The position numbers and the translations under genes are program-made. The notes under the pieces are model-generated. The model was not told the origin of the DNA. It saw only the letters and a program-made list of their open reading frames with translations, and did no database searches. From Paramoeba atlantica (lineage: Eukaryota; Discosea): a DNA stretch of 64,000 nt. This document shows positions 34,401 through 45,794 of this stretch, in pieces (position 1 is the first letter of the stretch; every line of letters starts with the position of its first letter). The stretch spans positions 1-64,000 of the forward strand of contig CDRNVI010000187.1 in NCBI GenBank assembly GCA_977017575.1, read 5' to 3'.

Positions 34401-34901
34401 AAAATTACACAACAAAAAGAGAAAAAAAACAAATAAAAAATCACACAACAAAAAGAGAGAAAAAAAAAAAACAAATCAACCTGAGGGTTGGTGGTTAATT
34501 CTCTCATGCGTTTGTTCCATCTCCAACTCTCATAATATCTCTTCAAACCGTACAAAGCGGCACCTGTTTGATGTGTTGGTTGTGTTGGTTGTGTTGGTTG
34601 TGTTGGTTGTGTTGGTTGTGTTGGTTGTGTTGGTTGTGTTGATTGTGTTGATTGTGTTGGTGGTTGTGTTGATTGTGTTGGTGGTTGTGTTGATTGTGTT
34701 GGTTGTTGTGGTGGTTGTGTTGATGGTTGTGTTGATTGTGTTTGATTGTGTTGGTTGTGTTGATGGTTGTGTTGATTGGTTGGGTTGGTTGGTTGTACAT
34801 TAAAATAAAGAAAAAAATTGACCTGTCAGAATAACAAAAGCAAAAGTTTTCCGATCTCTTTGTAATTTGAACCCCAAGATTTTTTCCAAGTAAGCAAGCA
34901 T
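31486..34901 (-). CDS. Carotenoid cleavage oxygenase (RPE65/BCO family)
   Basis: Sixteen exons keep phase: 34901-34823, 34563-34481, 34362-34280, 34134-34048, 33971-33890, 33737-33680, 33504-33333, 33199-33126, 33037-32891, 32813-32764, 32705-32646, 32550-32407, 32337-32198, 32133-32028, 31971-31867, 31653-31486. The 545-aa product has the family blocks in order: GTLYRGGPGSF, HWFDGL, VNVTIKKIGGKLYSMTD, ASHGHHDPHTKE, PSYLHSTCLTENF, FHTINAYE, ELPRIDPRLS, FPGEPIF and FGFHGNFYG. These hold the four histidines that bind the non-haem iron in known members. A hydrophobic N-terminal segment (KTFAFVILTGAALYGL) may anchor it to a membrane. It should split carotenoids or a related polyene to aldehydes such as retinal; the exact bond is unknown. 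Exon 8 and 7 borders were chosen by phase and homology. Confidence 0.93.
34568..34792. repeat. TTGGTTGTG minisatellite in intron 1 of the carotenoid oxygenase
   Basis: About 25 units of a 9-bp repeat (TTGGTTGTG, with TTGATTGTG and GTGGTTGTG variants) fill most of intron 1. On the coding strand it reads CACAACCAA and runs up to a few bases before the exon 2 acceptor at 34564, replacing the usual pyrimidine tract. Confidence 0.92.
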
Positions 34902-35409
34902 CTTCGCAAAAGACACTTTTAAAAAAATGTGAAAAGTTTGAATTCCAATGACGTAAAACTATTGCGCCAAAGAAGCCAAAAAGAACACAAATCTGCAATA
35001 AAACTGCGTCATCAAAATTTGAATGACGCAAAACTTAAGGTTCCCCAATCAAAAAACTTGGAGAGAAAAGAAAAAAAATCTTTAACCTTTTTTTGACCCT
35101 CTCACTTCAAAATGAAAAACTTTTCCCTTCCAAAGACAGAACCAAAAAAAACTTCCTTTTTCTTTTTTTCTTCGAAAAAAAAATCAAAACAACAAGCAAA
35201 AAAAAAAATAGAAAATCGAATTTGGTGATGTTACACGTCATCATTTTCAATGAGGCCCATTTTTTGATTGTTTTTTTTTTGGTTCATTTTTGTTTTTGGT
35301 GCGTGAGTTTTGTTTTGGTAATTCACTCTCTTTTCATCTCGATTTCACACTCTCTTCTTTTATTTCTTTTTCTTTGTTTTTTTTGACGTTTTAACTTTCA
35401 AAGGAAATC
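34902..35409. promoter_or_regulatory. Divergent promoter region of carotenoid oxygenase and myosin, with bZIP-like sites
   Basis: These 508 bp hold TGACGTAA at 34949-34956 and a perfect inverted pair TGCGTCAT (35005-35012) and ATGACGCA (35023-35030) ten bases apart. The flanks of the first site and of the last arm are also alike (AATGACGTAAAACT, AATGACGCAAAACT). ACGTCATC follows near 35236. Such half-sites are typical for ATF/CREB or C/EBP-type bZIP proteins. They lie within about 130 bp of the oxygenase ATG. Confidence 0.55.
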
Positions 35410-38400
35410 ATGTCGCGACCTCCACTTCCGACTCGCTCTGGGAGAGGAGAAAAGCCAACCCCACCAAGCAAACCAGGAGGCGGCGCGAAACCACCACCAC
35501 CAGCTCGCCCACAACGTCCAAGAGCAGCAACAAAAGAAGAAATCAAACGAACCATCCAACCAACCGCAGAAGATATTCCTGATGCCCCTCCTCCCCATGT
35601 CCCAAAAGAACCAGAAAACAAAACCCCTTCTTATGGTCAACCATTTGTCCCTCCAACTGTGTTGCGAGTCGCAGATGATGGATGGAGCGAGAGATACACA
35701 ATGGACGGAGCCCCTTATTATTTTAATGTCAAAACAGAGGCTGTCTCTTGGAATTGTCCAGAAAGTTTAAAAGATTCTGAAGAATTGATTCATGAGGGAG
35801 GGAATTGGCGATGGGTTCCTGATCCAGAAGACGCTTGGATCCCCGCTCGAGAAATAGAGTCTGGTGTTTTTCTTACTGAAGATGGCCAACGAGTTGAACC
35901 AACCGCAAAAGATCCTGTTTGGCCAATTATGATGTCGAGTTTGAGACATGTTGAGCAAGATTTGGTCATGATTGATGATATGAATGAGGGTCTTATTATT
36001 CATAATATTCGCGAGAGGTTTAAGCGAGATGAGATTTATACTTCTGTTGGCACAATTTTGGTTTCTGTGAATCCTTTTAAGCGACTTCCTTTGTATATGC
36101 CGACGATTATGGAGATGTATTATAAATCTGGTGGGAATAAGAAACTTCCCCCCCATACTTTTGGTTTTTTCTTTTTTTTTTTTTCTCTCTGTTTTTTTTT
36201 TTCTTTTCTTTTCTTTCTTTTCTCTCTTTTGACAAAAGCTTTTGTCTCAATCCTCCCAAAAAACAAAACAGGAATCGCAGATCATGCATACAAAGACATG
36301 AGAGAATTTCGCAAAAACATGTCAATTTTAATTTCTGGAGAATCAGGAGCTGGTAAAACAGAGGCGACAAAGCAATGTTTGGCTTTTCTTGCTGAGGTGG
36401 CAGGGTCCAGTGGAGGTGTGGAAGAAAAGATTATTGAGGCCAATCCGATTCTTGAAGCGCTTGGGAATGCCAAGACTGGGCGCAATAATAATTCTTCTCG
36501 TTTTGGGAAGTTTTTGGAAATTCATTTTGATAAACTGGTTTCCTCTCTTTTTTCTTTTCTTTTTTTTTTTCCCCTTGTTTGTTTTTTTGGTGTTTGGAAG
36601 GTCTTTTAAGATGATCAAAGGAAAGAAGAAGAAAAGATTTTTTTTTTTTCATGATGAATTAATTATTTTGTTTCTCTCTTGTCTTTTTGTGTTTTTGTTT
36701 TTAGGGTCACATTGTGGGAGCAAGGACAGAAAATTATCTTTTAGAAAAATCGCGTGTCGTTTTCCAAACTTCTGGAGAGAGAAATTATCATATTTTCTAC
36801 ATGCTTTGTGTTGGTTCTCTTCAATCGTCCCTCAATATTGATGCTGATATGGAAAAACATAGGTGTTTAATTCATTTTTGAAATGTTCTCTGTTAAGATT
36901 AAATATCTTGTTTTTGTGTTTCTAATCCCCTCCCCTCCCCTCTCTTCTCAAAAAATGAAATATTTAGATATTTGAATCAAAGTGGTTGTCTTCAAGTTGA
37001 CGGAGTGGACGATCGACAAGAATTTCAAGAAGTTCTTGATGCGATGGATTGTTTAGGCTTTTCACCAGAGGAGAAAAAATGGATTTTTGAAACCATTGCT
37101 GCTGTACTTTTGCTTGGTGATCTTGAGTTTAAAGGACAAGATGCGGCGATCGTTGCCAACCCACCAATTATGGACCAGATTGTGAAATTTTTAGGAGCTG
37201 ATCCAAAAGAATTTCATGAGTCGATTGTGAGTCGATGGTTTGTGATTCGAGGACAAGAACCGACAAAAATCCCCTTTAAACCTGTTGAGGCAACCGCTGC
37301 TGCTGATGCTTGTGCGAAAGCTATCTATGGCAACTTGTTTGATTGGATTGTTCAAAGGGTTAATCGTTCGATGGAGATTCCTCAGGGTACTGAAACCTTT
37401 ATTGGTGTTCTTGATATCTTTGGATTTGAAATTTTTGAAGTGAATTCTTTCGAGCAACTTTGTATCAACTTTGCAAACGAGAAGCTTCAACAACACTTTA
37501 ATGAGTACACTTTTAAATTGGAGGAAACTGTGTACCAAAGCGAACAAATCAAGTTTTTCCATATTGAATTCATCGACAATCAGCCAATCCTCGATATGAT
37601 CGAAAAGAAACCCAAGGGATTGTTGGTTCAGTTGGATGAGGAAATTCGAATGCCAAAGGGGACTGATGAAACCTGGTTTAACAAAATTTCTCGCGATTTT
37701 GAAAAAACACAGTATTTTGTCAAGATTGTGAAGAAGAAGGGACACTTTACTGTTAAACACTATGCTGGGAATGTTCCTTACGACTCTGATGGTTTTCTGG
37801 AGAAAAATCGTGATTCGTTGTGGCCTGATATTGCCAAGGCTCTTCGTGAGAGTTCCAACAAAAACACTAGCTCTCTCTTTCCCGAAGATCCTGGTGCTTC
37901 GAAGGGGCGTGCTGCGACTCTTGGGGGTCAATTCCGAGGTCAATTAACAAATTTGATGGAGAAACTTCGTTCAACAGACCCCTCTTATATCCGCTGTGTG
38001 AAACCTAATTCACTCAAAAAGCCTGATGTGTTCGATAGCGTGATGTCCCTTCAACAGCTTCGTTATGCTGGTGTGTTTGAAGCCATTAAAATCCGCCAGC
38101 AAGGCTTTCCATTCCGATACACGTTTATTGAATTTATGAGAAGGTATAAGTGTTTAGCCATGAAAGATGGTGGTTGGATTTCTCTGAAGGGAAAGAATGA
38201 CAAAGATCGGATTAAGGAGATTTTGGATTTAACCAAGCAAAATTTTTCTGATGTTCAAATCGGGCGAACAATGGTCCTCTATCGAGCTCCTCAACAGCGT
38301 GTCTTAGAGCTTCTGCGAAATTTGGCTTTAGAGCGAATTTGTCTTGTGATCCAAAAGTGGCTCAGGGGATGCTTTGCTCGTCGATTTAGATGGAAATTAA

Positions 38401-41400
38401 CAAAGTCTCGCCCTCATCTCTTGGGAGCTATTAAGACCAGAATCAGTCTCGGCGAAGCTACTGCTGCCATCGAGTTTGTGGAAGGTGCTGTCGGAACGTA
38501 CAGTCGAATTTTCCCATTCAAGTCAAAGGAATGGATTGAATGTCAAGAATTGAAGAGACAATTAGTTGAACGAAAGAGAGCCACAGATCTCTGCTCTGAA
38601 GTGTTGCCAAAAGACCCTGAATCTAACTTTTCAGAGTTGGAAGGGGCTGTCCAAGCTGGGTTGGCCATTGAGGAGTATCCAGGAACGCCAGAACAATTCA
38701 AAATCTTCCAAGACACAAAGGCTCTCTATGATCTCACTGTGAACCGTAGAAATTGCCGAGCTGAGTTAATCCGTGCAACAGCTACAGCGGAACGAGTTGT
38801 GTTAGAAGCGACAATCAAGCTTGCTGCTGAACTGGGCATCCCAGATACCCTTGAGATTGGTCCTGCAAAGGCGATGGTTGAACGGTGTAAGGCAGAGGAA
38901 GCTCTTTGTGCTGAACTTGAAGCTGCACAAGCAAAAGGTGGGATGTTGAACTGGGCAGATGGACCTGGTGTGATTGATACACAAACACTCCAAGGTCTCT
39001 ATCAGAAAGCTGTAAATTTTGAGATGAAGACCGCTCCTGGGAAGAGGTTGCAGAATTTGGTGGAGTACTTGCAGAAATTACGAACAGCTCTCAAATCCTC
39101 TCCTTTTGAAGGATTTTCGGAGTGGGTTGATGTGAGATCTCTTTTGGACTCTCAGCCAATGTGTCCTGTGGAGGGTCTCTCTGAAGTGGCCGATCATCCG
39201 GAAGTAATGTGGGCTTACGATGAGACAATCTTCCGTGAACGCCAAAGAGATATACATGAACCTTTAAGACAAGGTATTTCTGAGCTCAACGAGGATACTT
39301 TGAGGAACTTTTTACAATTTATCGAAGAAAACCCAGCAGAGATTAGTGGACAAGATCAAATTTCCCGTCTCAAAAAAATTGAAGATGAGTTAGTACAATC
39401 TGGAAAGGGCCATTTTGAACGGGTGGAAATGTCAAGAACAAAGCTCCAAGGAGCTGTGAGCTCAGAGGATGAGGTGGAATTGAAGTCCGCAATCGAAAAT
39501 GCTCTCTCCCTTCCTGTTGATTCTTCTCACGCTCTCGCGCAACTTGAACTCTTGGTCCAAGCCGAAATTTTACTTGCCATGAAGTTCCATATCGACTTTG
39601 GTCAACGATCAGAGGTGGGATTAATCTTGGATGAATATTTGTCTAAAAGCAGTGAAGCAAAAGTCGCGTCCTTTATGACTGGGGTTGAATTTGTTGTATT
39701 GAAATCTGATTTAGATCAAGAACTGACCACTCAAGCCAATGAATTGGAAGCTGCACTTAAACACGCTTCAGAAGTTGAGGTGCTTTCTGACTCAGCGCAA
39801 GAACATGTCGCGATTGGGAAAGTTCTTTTAGATTTGAGAAGATGTTTATCTTCTCGTGACTGGGACTCATTAGATGAAAAGCTTGCTGCTGTTCAAAGTG
39901 TCCGTCCTGATGGACCAGAGTCAAATCTCGCTCGGGATGAGATTGCTGGTCGATTGGCAGCTCATGAATGTATTGAGGCTCTGAAGATCGCTGTATCTGA
40001 AGTTGTTAATCACACAGACGATAATCGCCATCCATCTGAAGCTGCTTTAGACCTTCGGCTTGCTGAAAGTGGACGACTGGAACTCCAGGATCTTCCTGAT
40101 GTTGTTGCTGCTCAAGAAATGCTGGCACACCTTCGGAAAACAAACGATGCTTTGGCGAGTGCCATGATATTCCATATCGATTATGGGCGTCGGGTTGAGA
40201 TTGGATTGATTTTGGATGATGAATTGGCTGACTCAGAAGCTGCCCAAGTTTTGAGTTTGTCAAGTGGAGCGGAAATTTCTGTCACGAAAGCTGCGATCAT
40301 CCAAGAGCTAGCCACACAATCGACTGCTCTTGATGGTGCCCTTGTTCTGGCTGATCAAATTTCTCTTGTTACAAGAGTAGTTCTTCAAGGAAGAGTGTTA
40401 ATTGACTTGAGAAGGTGCTTGTTGAATCATGATTGGGCGAGTCTGGATCCCAAATTGAGTGCTGCATTGAGCCTCAAAGTGGATGGACCAGAAACAAACC
40501 TTGCAAAAGATGAGATGGCTGGTCGTTCAACTGCTGCAGACTGTCTTGAAGCTTTGAAAGCTGCAGTTGACGATGTTAAAAATTCCAGTGATGACTTTGG
40601 TCATCCCTCAGAAGGAATCTTGGATTCGCGATTGGCACAGGCTGAGCGATTGGAAATGAAAGATCTTCCTGAGGTGGTTGCTGGTCGTGAAATGTTGGAT
40701 CATATCCGAAATTGTCAAAAAGAAATCGAAAATGGTATGACCTTCCCCGTTGAGTATGGAAAGCGTGTTGCTGTCGGGCTTATCATTGATGATCATTTGT
40801 GCAAGTCAACTGCAGTGAATTTGATGACAATATCTGGTGGTGAAGTAGCTGTTCAAAAATCTGATTTATTAAAATATTTAACCGACCAATCCGATGCTTT
40901 AGAGGCGGGGTTGAAACATGCGGACGAAATCCAGCTTGTGACACGATTGATTTTACAGGGAAGGAGCCTCCTTGCTCTTCGAAGATGTTTGTTGGCACAA
41001 GATTGGGATTCATTAGATGAGAAGTTGAGTGCAGCACAGAATCTTCAGATTGATGGACCAGAGACAAATCTCACAAAGGACGAGATTCACGGTCGTACTA
41101 CAGCTCACGCTTGTCTCCAGGCTCTGAATCAAGCTGTTGCAGATGTTGTCCAACCTTCTGACGTGAATGCCCATCCTTCTGAGGCAGCTCTAGAAAATCG
41201 GTTGGCAGAAGCAGAGAGGCTGGAACTTAATGAACTCCCAGATGTGGTTTCTGGTCGAGAAATGTTGGAGAGGATTAGAAATACTCGAAGGGAATTGCAA
41301 ATTGGACTAACTGTCTCCCAGTACGATGACGCAATTAATCTAGCGGAAGAATATGAAAAACTTTACTTATTGTTTGAAGCGAGTACAAAACAACTTAATA

Positions 41401-43092
41401 TCGCCTTAGATATGGCAAAGGAGTTTTCCTATGCGACCAAGGAAACGATTGACGCAGCTGCTTTGCAACAAGAAGTCACAATTTTGTGGTACTTGCAGGA
41501 AGACTTACAGCTGGGGGGCTATTATGAAGGAGCAAATCCTACTAAAGCGCCACAAGAAACTGTAGTATTGGAACCAATCACTTCCCATTACACTGATTAT
41601 AATGGGTTTAATTTTGTGACGGAGATTGGAAAATATGTCTTGCGGAAATGTTACTTTATTTTGACCATTCGAGGTGCCATCCATGATATTTGCAATAATC
41701 CTGATCAAATTAACGCTGTGATTCCTGCAGCAGAGGAAATTGGCTGTCCAACAACACCTGAATTGGTCTCTGGTCGGGAGTTTATGGATCAGTTGAATGT
41801 TGCTCGAGCTGCTTGTCCTGAAGCTGAGAGAATTGTTCGAGAAGACCTCTTGATTAATGCAATTAAATTGTGTGATGCTCTCTTTTACAATAATGACGAT
41901 GTAGAGAGAGTCCGTGCGTTGAAACTCCTTGTGATTGAGTTGAATGAAGAATCGCGAAAAGCTATGTGGGTTTTAGATAAAGAAAGAATGAAAAATGTGT
42001 TACAGAGAGCGAAAGATATTCGATTGACAACAGTTCATTTCGAGTACATCCAGTATTTGGTTGACTTGGGTCCAATGGATTGGTTGAAATTTGAGATTAA
42101 AAAGGCAGCAGAACTCGAGGAGCTGAACAGAAAGATCCGTCTGTCCATCGAGATGAAGGATCTGACCTTGACTCAATTTGGGAGTTTGTTTGGTTTGAAC
42201 TCGTTAAAGAATATGCGATCACCCGAGAATTATGCCAGCCAGAAGCTCTTGACCTTGGATCGAAAGAAGTTGGCTCTGGGGATGTTGCAGTTCTCGAAGG
42301 TTCCTGCACATACATCTTTAATTGATTTTGCCCAGTTGATTCCTGATACAGACCCGCAAGCTCATAAGACAGTACAACATTTGATTAAAGATTCCACGAG
42401 AACATTTAAAAATATCATGGGGTATATGGGTGACAAAAAGTATCCTTATCCAACGACTTTAGTGACCGAGACCATTCAAATGTGTTTGGACAATCCAATG
42501 CTTCGAAGCGAAGTTTATTTGCAGACCATCAAACAAATTAGTAATCACCCAGTTCCAGCGAATAAGAGGAAAGGATATGAATTGTTAGCTGTTTGGTGTT
42601 GGCAGTTTCCTTCCCAAGATGATCTTGATAATATTTTGGAAACTTATTTGAGGGGTGTGCCTGAAAAGTCTATTTCGTATTTAGGGAGACTGAGGGATGT
42701 TATTTATCAGGTGAGGAGTGTTTTTTTTGTTATTTAAAATATTTCAGTTTTTTTTTTTGATTGAGTGATTGGTTTTTTTTTTTAAAAAAATCTAATAAAT
42801 GGAAAAAAAGGGACCCAGCAGGACAGCACCAAGTGAAGCACAAATTGAGGCGTTCATTAAAGAATTTTTCACAAGTGTCCCAAAGCGGTCTCGATATGAA
42901 GAAAATGTGGAGCCAATTCAAGATTCCCCTTACACTGATGAGTTCTTCCGTTTTGAAAATCAAAAGGTTATCCTTTTTTGTTTCTTGTTTTATTTGAAAA
43001 AAAATATGAAATCATCTTTCTAAACAATCATCTTCAAAAAACAGTCATTGTTTCGTTTGGATGAAGAAGATGCTCGACTCAAAGTAACATGA
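35410..43092 (+). CDS. Unconventional myosin with WW, motor, IQ, triple internal repeat and MyTH4
   Basis: Six exons (35410-36163, 36272-36537, 36705-36862, 36968-42710, 42811-42966, 43045-43092) give 2,374 aa. After a proline-rich N-terminus comes a WW-like domain ([19 protein letters not shown]...SWNCP, about residues 91-118). The motor follows, with [13 protein letters not shown] (P-loop), NNSSRFGKF (switch 1), [20 protein letters not shown] (switch 2) and [10 protein letters not shown]. One IQ motif ([15 protein letters not shown]) follows the converter. The long tail contains three tandem repeats of about 191-195 aa (starting near 39579, 40164 and 40737) and ends in a MyTH4 domain ([17 protein letters not shown]...[14 protein letters not shown]). 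No FERM domain follows. ATPase and actin binding look intact. The cargo is unknown; MyTH4 domains in other myosins bind microtubules or membrane partners. Confidence 0.95.
39579..41306 (+). repeat. Three tandem coding repeats of about 580 bp in the myosin tail
   Basis: Each unit opens with a motif like [17 protein letters not shown]. It continues through VLLDLRRCL...[12 protein letters not shown], then [15 protein letters not shown], then [19 protein letters not shown], and closes with [11 protein letters not shown]. Starts lie about 585 and 573 bp apart. Predicted character is helical. I do not recognise the repeat as a named domain. Confidence 0.85.
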
Positions 43093-43295
43093 AAACTGTT
43101 CAAAAAAAAATAAAACCGTTGAAAAAAAAATAGAACACTTTTTTTAGCACCAAAACGCGTTTTTGTTGTTTTTAGAAGTTTGTTTTCAGTTTTGTTGTCT
43201 TTTCACCTGAAAGAGAAACAGATTTCCAAACCTGGTGTTTTTTGCTTTGTCTTTGCGAAAAGAAAACCCTGTTCTGGAAAAATAGGGGTGAAAAT

Positions 43296-44363
43296 ATGAC
43301 TGATGAGATTGTTGTTGAAGATGCTCGGAGTAATCCCCTTTTGCCAGATGCTGATCTCCCAGATGACCCCTCTCCTGTTACATTTCCATTCCAGTCACCC
43401 CCTTTCGGATTTTCTCGGAAACGCACTTCCTCTCAAATCTCTGAAAACAGACGATCTTCCGCTGAAGTTTTGTACCTTTCTCATCCAGTGTCTCCAGAAA
43501 ACAACCCATTCCCACAGAAAAAAAGCAGATCGGTTTCTTTGATTAAAATGAAAGGTTCCTCGGATATTGAGTACGAGTTTTCTGAAACGTTTCGAAAAAG
43601 GGAAAGAACACCAACACCAAGATCGAAAAAGAAGAAACATGGTCCAACAAGATACTCTCCAAGAGAAGGAGAAGGTTCTCTTTCGGAAAAGGACCCTTTG
43701 GTTGCGAGAGCTCGTCAGAAAATTTTGAGTGATTCAGAGGAAATTATCTCTGTTTGTTTTGTGAAAGAATTGTTTGTTGTCTTTGCACTTTTGAGTTTTG
43801 GGTTTTTTGTTGCGAGTATATTTTTCGTTGAGCCAGATTCAGCAGAAGATTCTTTGGAACAAACGTGTCTTGATCCTTCTTTTTCTTCTGGGATGGGAGT
43901 TCGGGAGGAGAGAGTTGGAATCTCTCACGAAACAAATCGTTTTTTTGCTCATCCTCAGGAGGGTTCTAAAAGATCCACCCAGGGTGATAATGAGATTGGT
44001 GATAATGAAGGTTGGGGAAACAGTGATGTTTTGAATGCGGATGAATCAAGGTCGAATTTTAATGAGAAAGGTGGAGGGAGTGGGAGATGGGAGTGGGAAG
44101 GAGATCTGGAAGGGGATCTAGAAGGAGATCTGGAGAGAGATTGGGAGAGAGATTTGGAGAGAGATCGGGAGAGAGATTTCGAGAGAGATTTCGAGAGAGA
44201 TTTGGAAAGAGAGAGTTCGATGGGGTGGGATCATGAGCTGGACACCTTTCATCAAAAAGAGAATGAGGAACAAGGCTTCGGACCATCTTCTCTCTTTTCG
44301 ATCCGACCTTTCACGAAGGAGACAATGAAACGTTTTCTGGCTGATGATGACGATGATGACTAA
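43296..44363 (+). CDS. Single-pass membrane protein of unknown function with acid/Arg repeats
   Basis: One exon encodes 355 aa from the ATG at 43296. The first 160 residues are Ser/Pro/Lys-rich and likely disordered, with a short basic run (SKKKKHG). A single hydrophobic segment (ELFVVFALLSFGFFVASIFFV) follows near residues 168-188. The distal part has repeated LEGD and ERD(L/F) units (EGDLEGDLEGDLERDWERD) and ends in six or so aspartates. I do not recognise the family. It lies 203 bp after the myosin on the same strand. Topology is uncertain; no signal peptide is seen. Confidence 0.75.
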   Translation: MTDEIVVEDARSNPLLPDADLPDDPSPVTFPFQSPPFGFSRKRTSSQISENRRSSAEVLYLSHPVSPENNPFPQKKSRSVSLIKMKGSSDIEYEFSETFRKRERTPTPRSKKKKHGPTRYSPREGEGSLSEKDPLVARARQKILSDSEEIISVCFVKELFVVFALLSFGFFVASIFFVEPDSAEDSLEQTCLDPSFSSGMGVREERVGISHETNRFFAHPQEGSKRSTQGDNEIGDNEGWGNSDVLNADESRSNFNEKGGGSGRWEWEGDLEGDLEGDLERDWERDLERDRERDFERDFERDLERESSMGWDHELDTFHQKENEEQGFGPSSLFSIRPFTKETMKRFLADDDDDD

Positions 44364-44439
44364 ACAATGGGCAACATCAAAAGAAACACCTCTTATTTAA
44401 TTATACAAGAAAGACTATTTATGATTTTATGAAATTGAT

Positions 44440-44646
44440 TTATTTATGACAAAAAAAAATTTCTTTTTTTTTAATGAAGAGAATATCCAAAAATGAATGA
44501 CCTTCCTTTTCTCTTTCAACAAACACAAAATGACTTTCGCTGATTGGTTTTTTGGGGAAAACTTTGGCACGTGGAGAAAAACCAAAAATAACTAAATATG
44601 GATAAAATATGTTGATGACATCATCATAAAGAGCGTTTTTGCCCAT
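44440..44646 (-). CDS. Possible small protein (68 aa), uncertain
   Basis: An ATG-started minus-strand frame of 68 codons lies head to head with SKP1. Unlike most chance ORFs here, its composition is balanced (MGKNALYDDVINIFYPYLV...) apart from a lysine-rich end. No domain is recognised. There is no splice evidence, and it could be chance in the 369-bp gap between 44364 and 44732, which otherwise holds nothing I can name. Confidence 0.3.
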   Translation of the reverse strand: MGKNALYDDVINIFYPYLVIFGFSPRAKVFPKKPISESHFVFVEREKEGHSFLDILFIKKKEIFFCHK

Positions 44647-44732
44647 TGAACCTCTCTGCTTCTGAGAAAATTTTTTTCTGAAAAGTTTTGTTTTGTTTTT
44701 GTATTTTTTTTTTTTGTTTTGTGTTTTCGAAA

Positions 44733-45493
44733 ATGTCAGGAAAAGGTCAAATTAAACTTCAGAGTGGAGGGGAGTCTGGGGATTCACAGACTTTTACGAT
44801 TGAGCGGGAGATTGCTGAGATGTCTGGGACGATCAAAAATATTTTGGAAGGTTTTTTCTTCTTTTTTTGTTTGTTGAGTTTCGAAAAGTCTGATTGTTCA
44901 GTTTGGTGGTGGGAGAGAGTTGGATGGGTTTGGGATTTGTCTGTCTCTCCCTCTGAAAAAAACAAACAATATTTGTAATCTGTGGTTGGTTGAATTTGAA
45001 AAGTTTTTCGAACCTCTCTCAAAAGAAGGAACGAGGAGGATTCGATGAGTTACCTTCTCTTGTTTTGTTTTTGGGTCAATTTCTCAACTTTTTTTTTATT
45101 ATTTTAGATTGTCCCATTTTGGATGCTCCCATCCCACTCCCAACTTCCGCCAAAATTTTGGAAAAGGTTCTTGAGTACTGCAAGTACCATCACGCGAACC
45201 CTGATGCTTCTGTCGTCGAAGAGAAACCAGAAGACCAATACCGAACAGACAATATCTCTGATTGGGATAAGAAGTTTTGTGAAGTTCCCCATGCCACTTT
45301 GTTTGAGTTGATTATCGCTGCCAACTTTCTTGACATCAAACCTCTTTTGGATGTGACTTGTAAGACCGTTGCGAATATGATTAAGGGAAAATCGCCACAG
45401 GATATTCGTGATACTTTTGGTATTAAGAATGATTTTACTCCTGAGGAAGAAGAGCAAGTTCGAAAAGAGAATCTTTGGTGTGAGGAACATTAA
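44733..45493 (+). CDS. SKP1: SKP1, SCF ubiquitin ligase adaptor
   Basis: Two exons (44733-44850, 45108-45493) encode 167 aa, close to the usual 160-165. The N-terminal half is the BTB/POZ-like fold ([28 protein letters not shown], then [18 protein letters not shown]). The C-terminal F-box-binding part contains [43 protein letters not shown] and ends [13 protein letters not shown]1 bridges cullin 1 to F-box proteins in SCF E3 ligases in nucleus and cytosol. Identification is secure. Confidence 0.97.
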
Positions 45494-45794
45494 AAAAAGC
45501 CATAACATTTTTATTCAAAAAAACATTGTCTCAGAATTTCTTTCTTTTTTTTTTTAGTGAATGAGATGAAATTGTCTCACTGCGAATTTGTTTGGCGAAT
45601 TTTCGAATCTCTCCTTCTCTTCCTTTCTTTCTCCTTTTGCCAAATCCTCCTTCACCATTAAAAAATAGTGGGTATGGACTTTCCAATTGATTTTTTGGTG
45701 AGGGTATGGAGTAGACAGTTACCAACTTTTCTTTTGCGTTCCGTTTTCTTCGTCTTTTCGTTTTTTTCCTCTCTTTTTTTTGTTTTGAGGCAAA

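Noticed and set aside
34568-34792. CRISPR array
   Set aside because: The 9-bp units are contiguous with no unique spacers, and the window is eukaryotic.
34573-34803. Val/Leu repeat ORF (VLVVLVV)
   Set aside because: It is a translation of the intronic TTGGTTGTG minisatellite.
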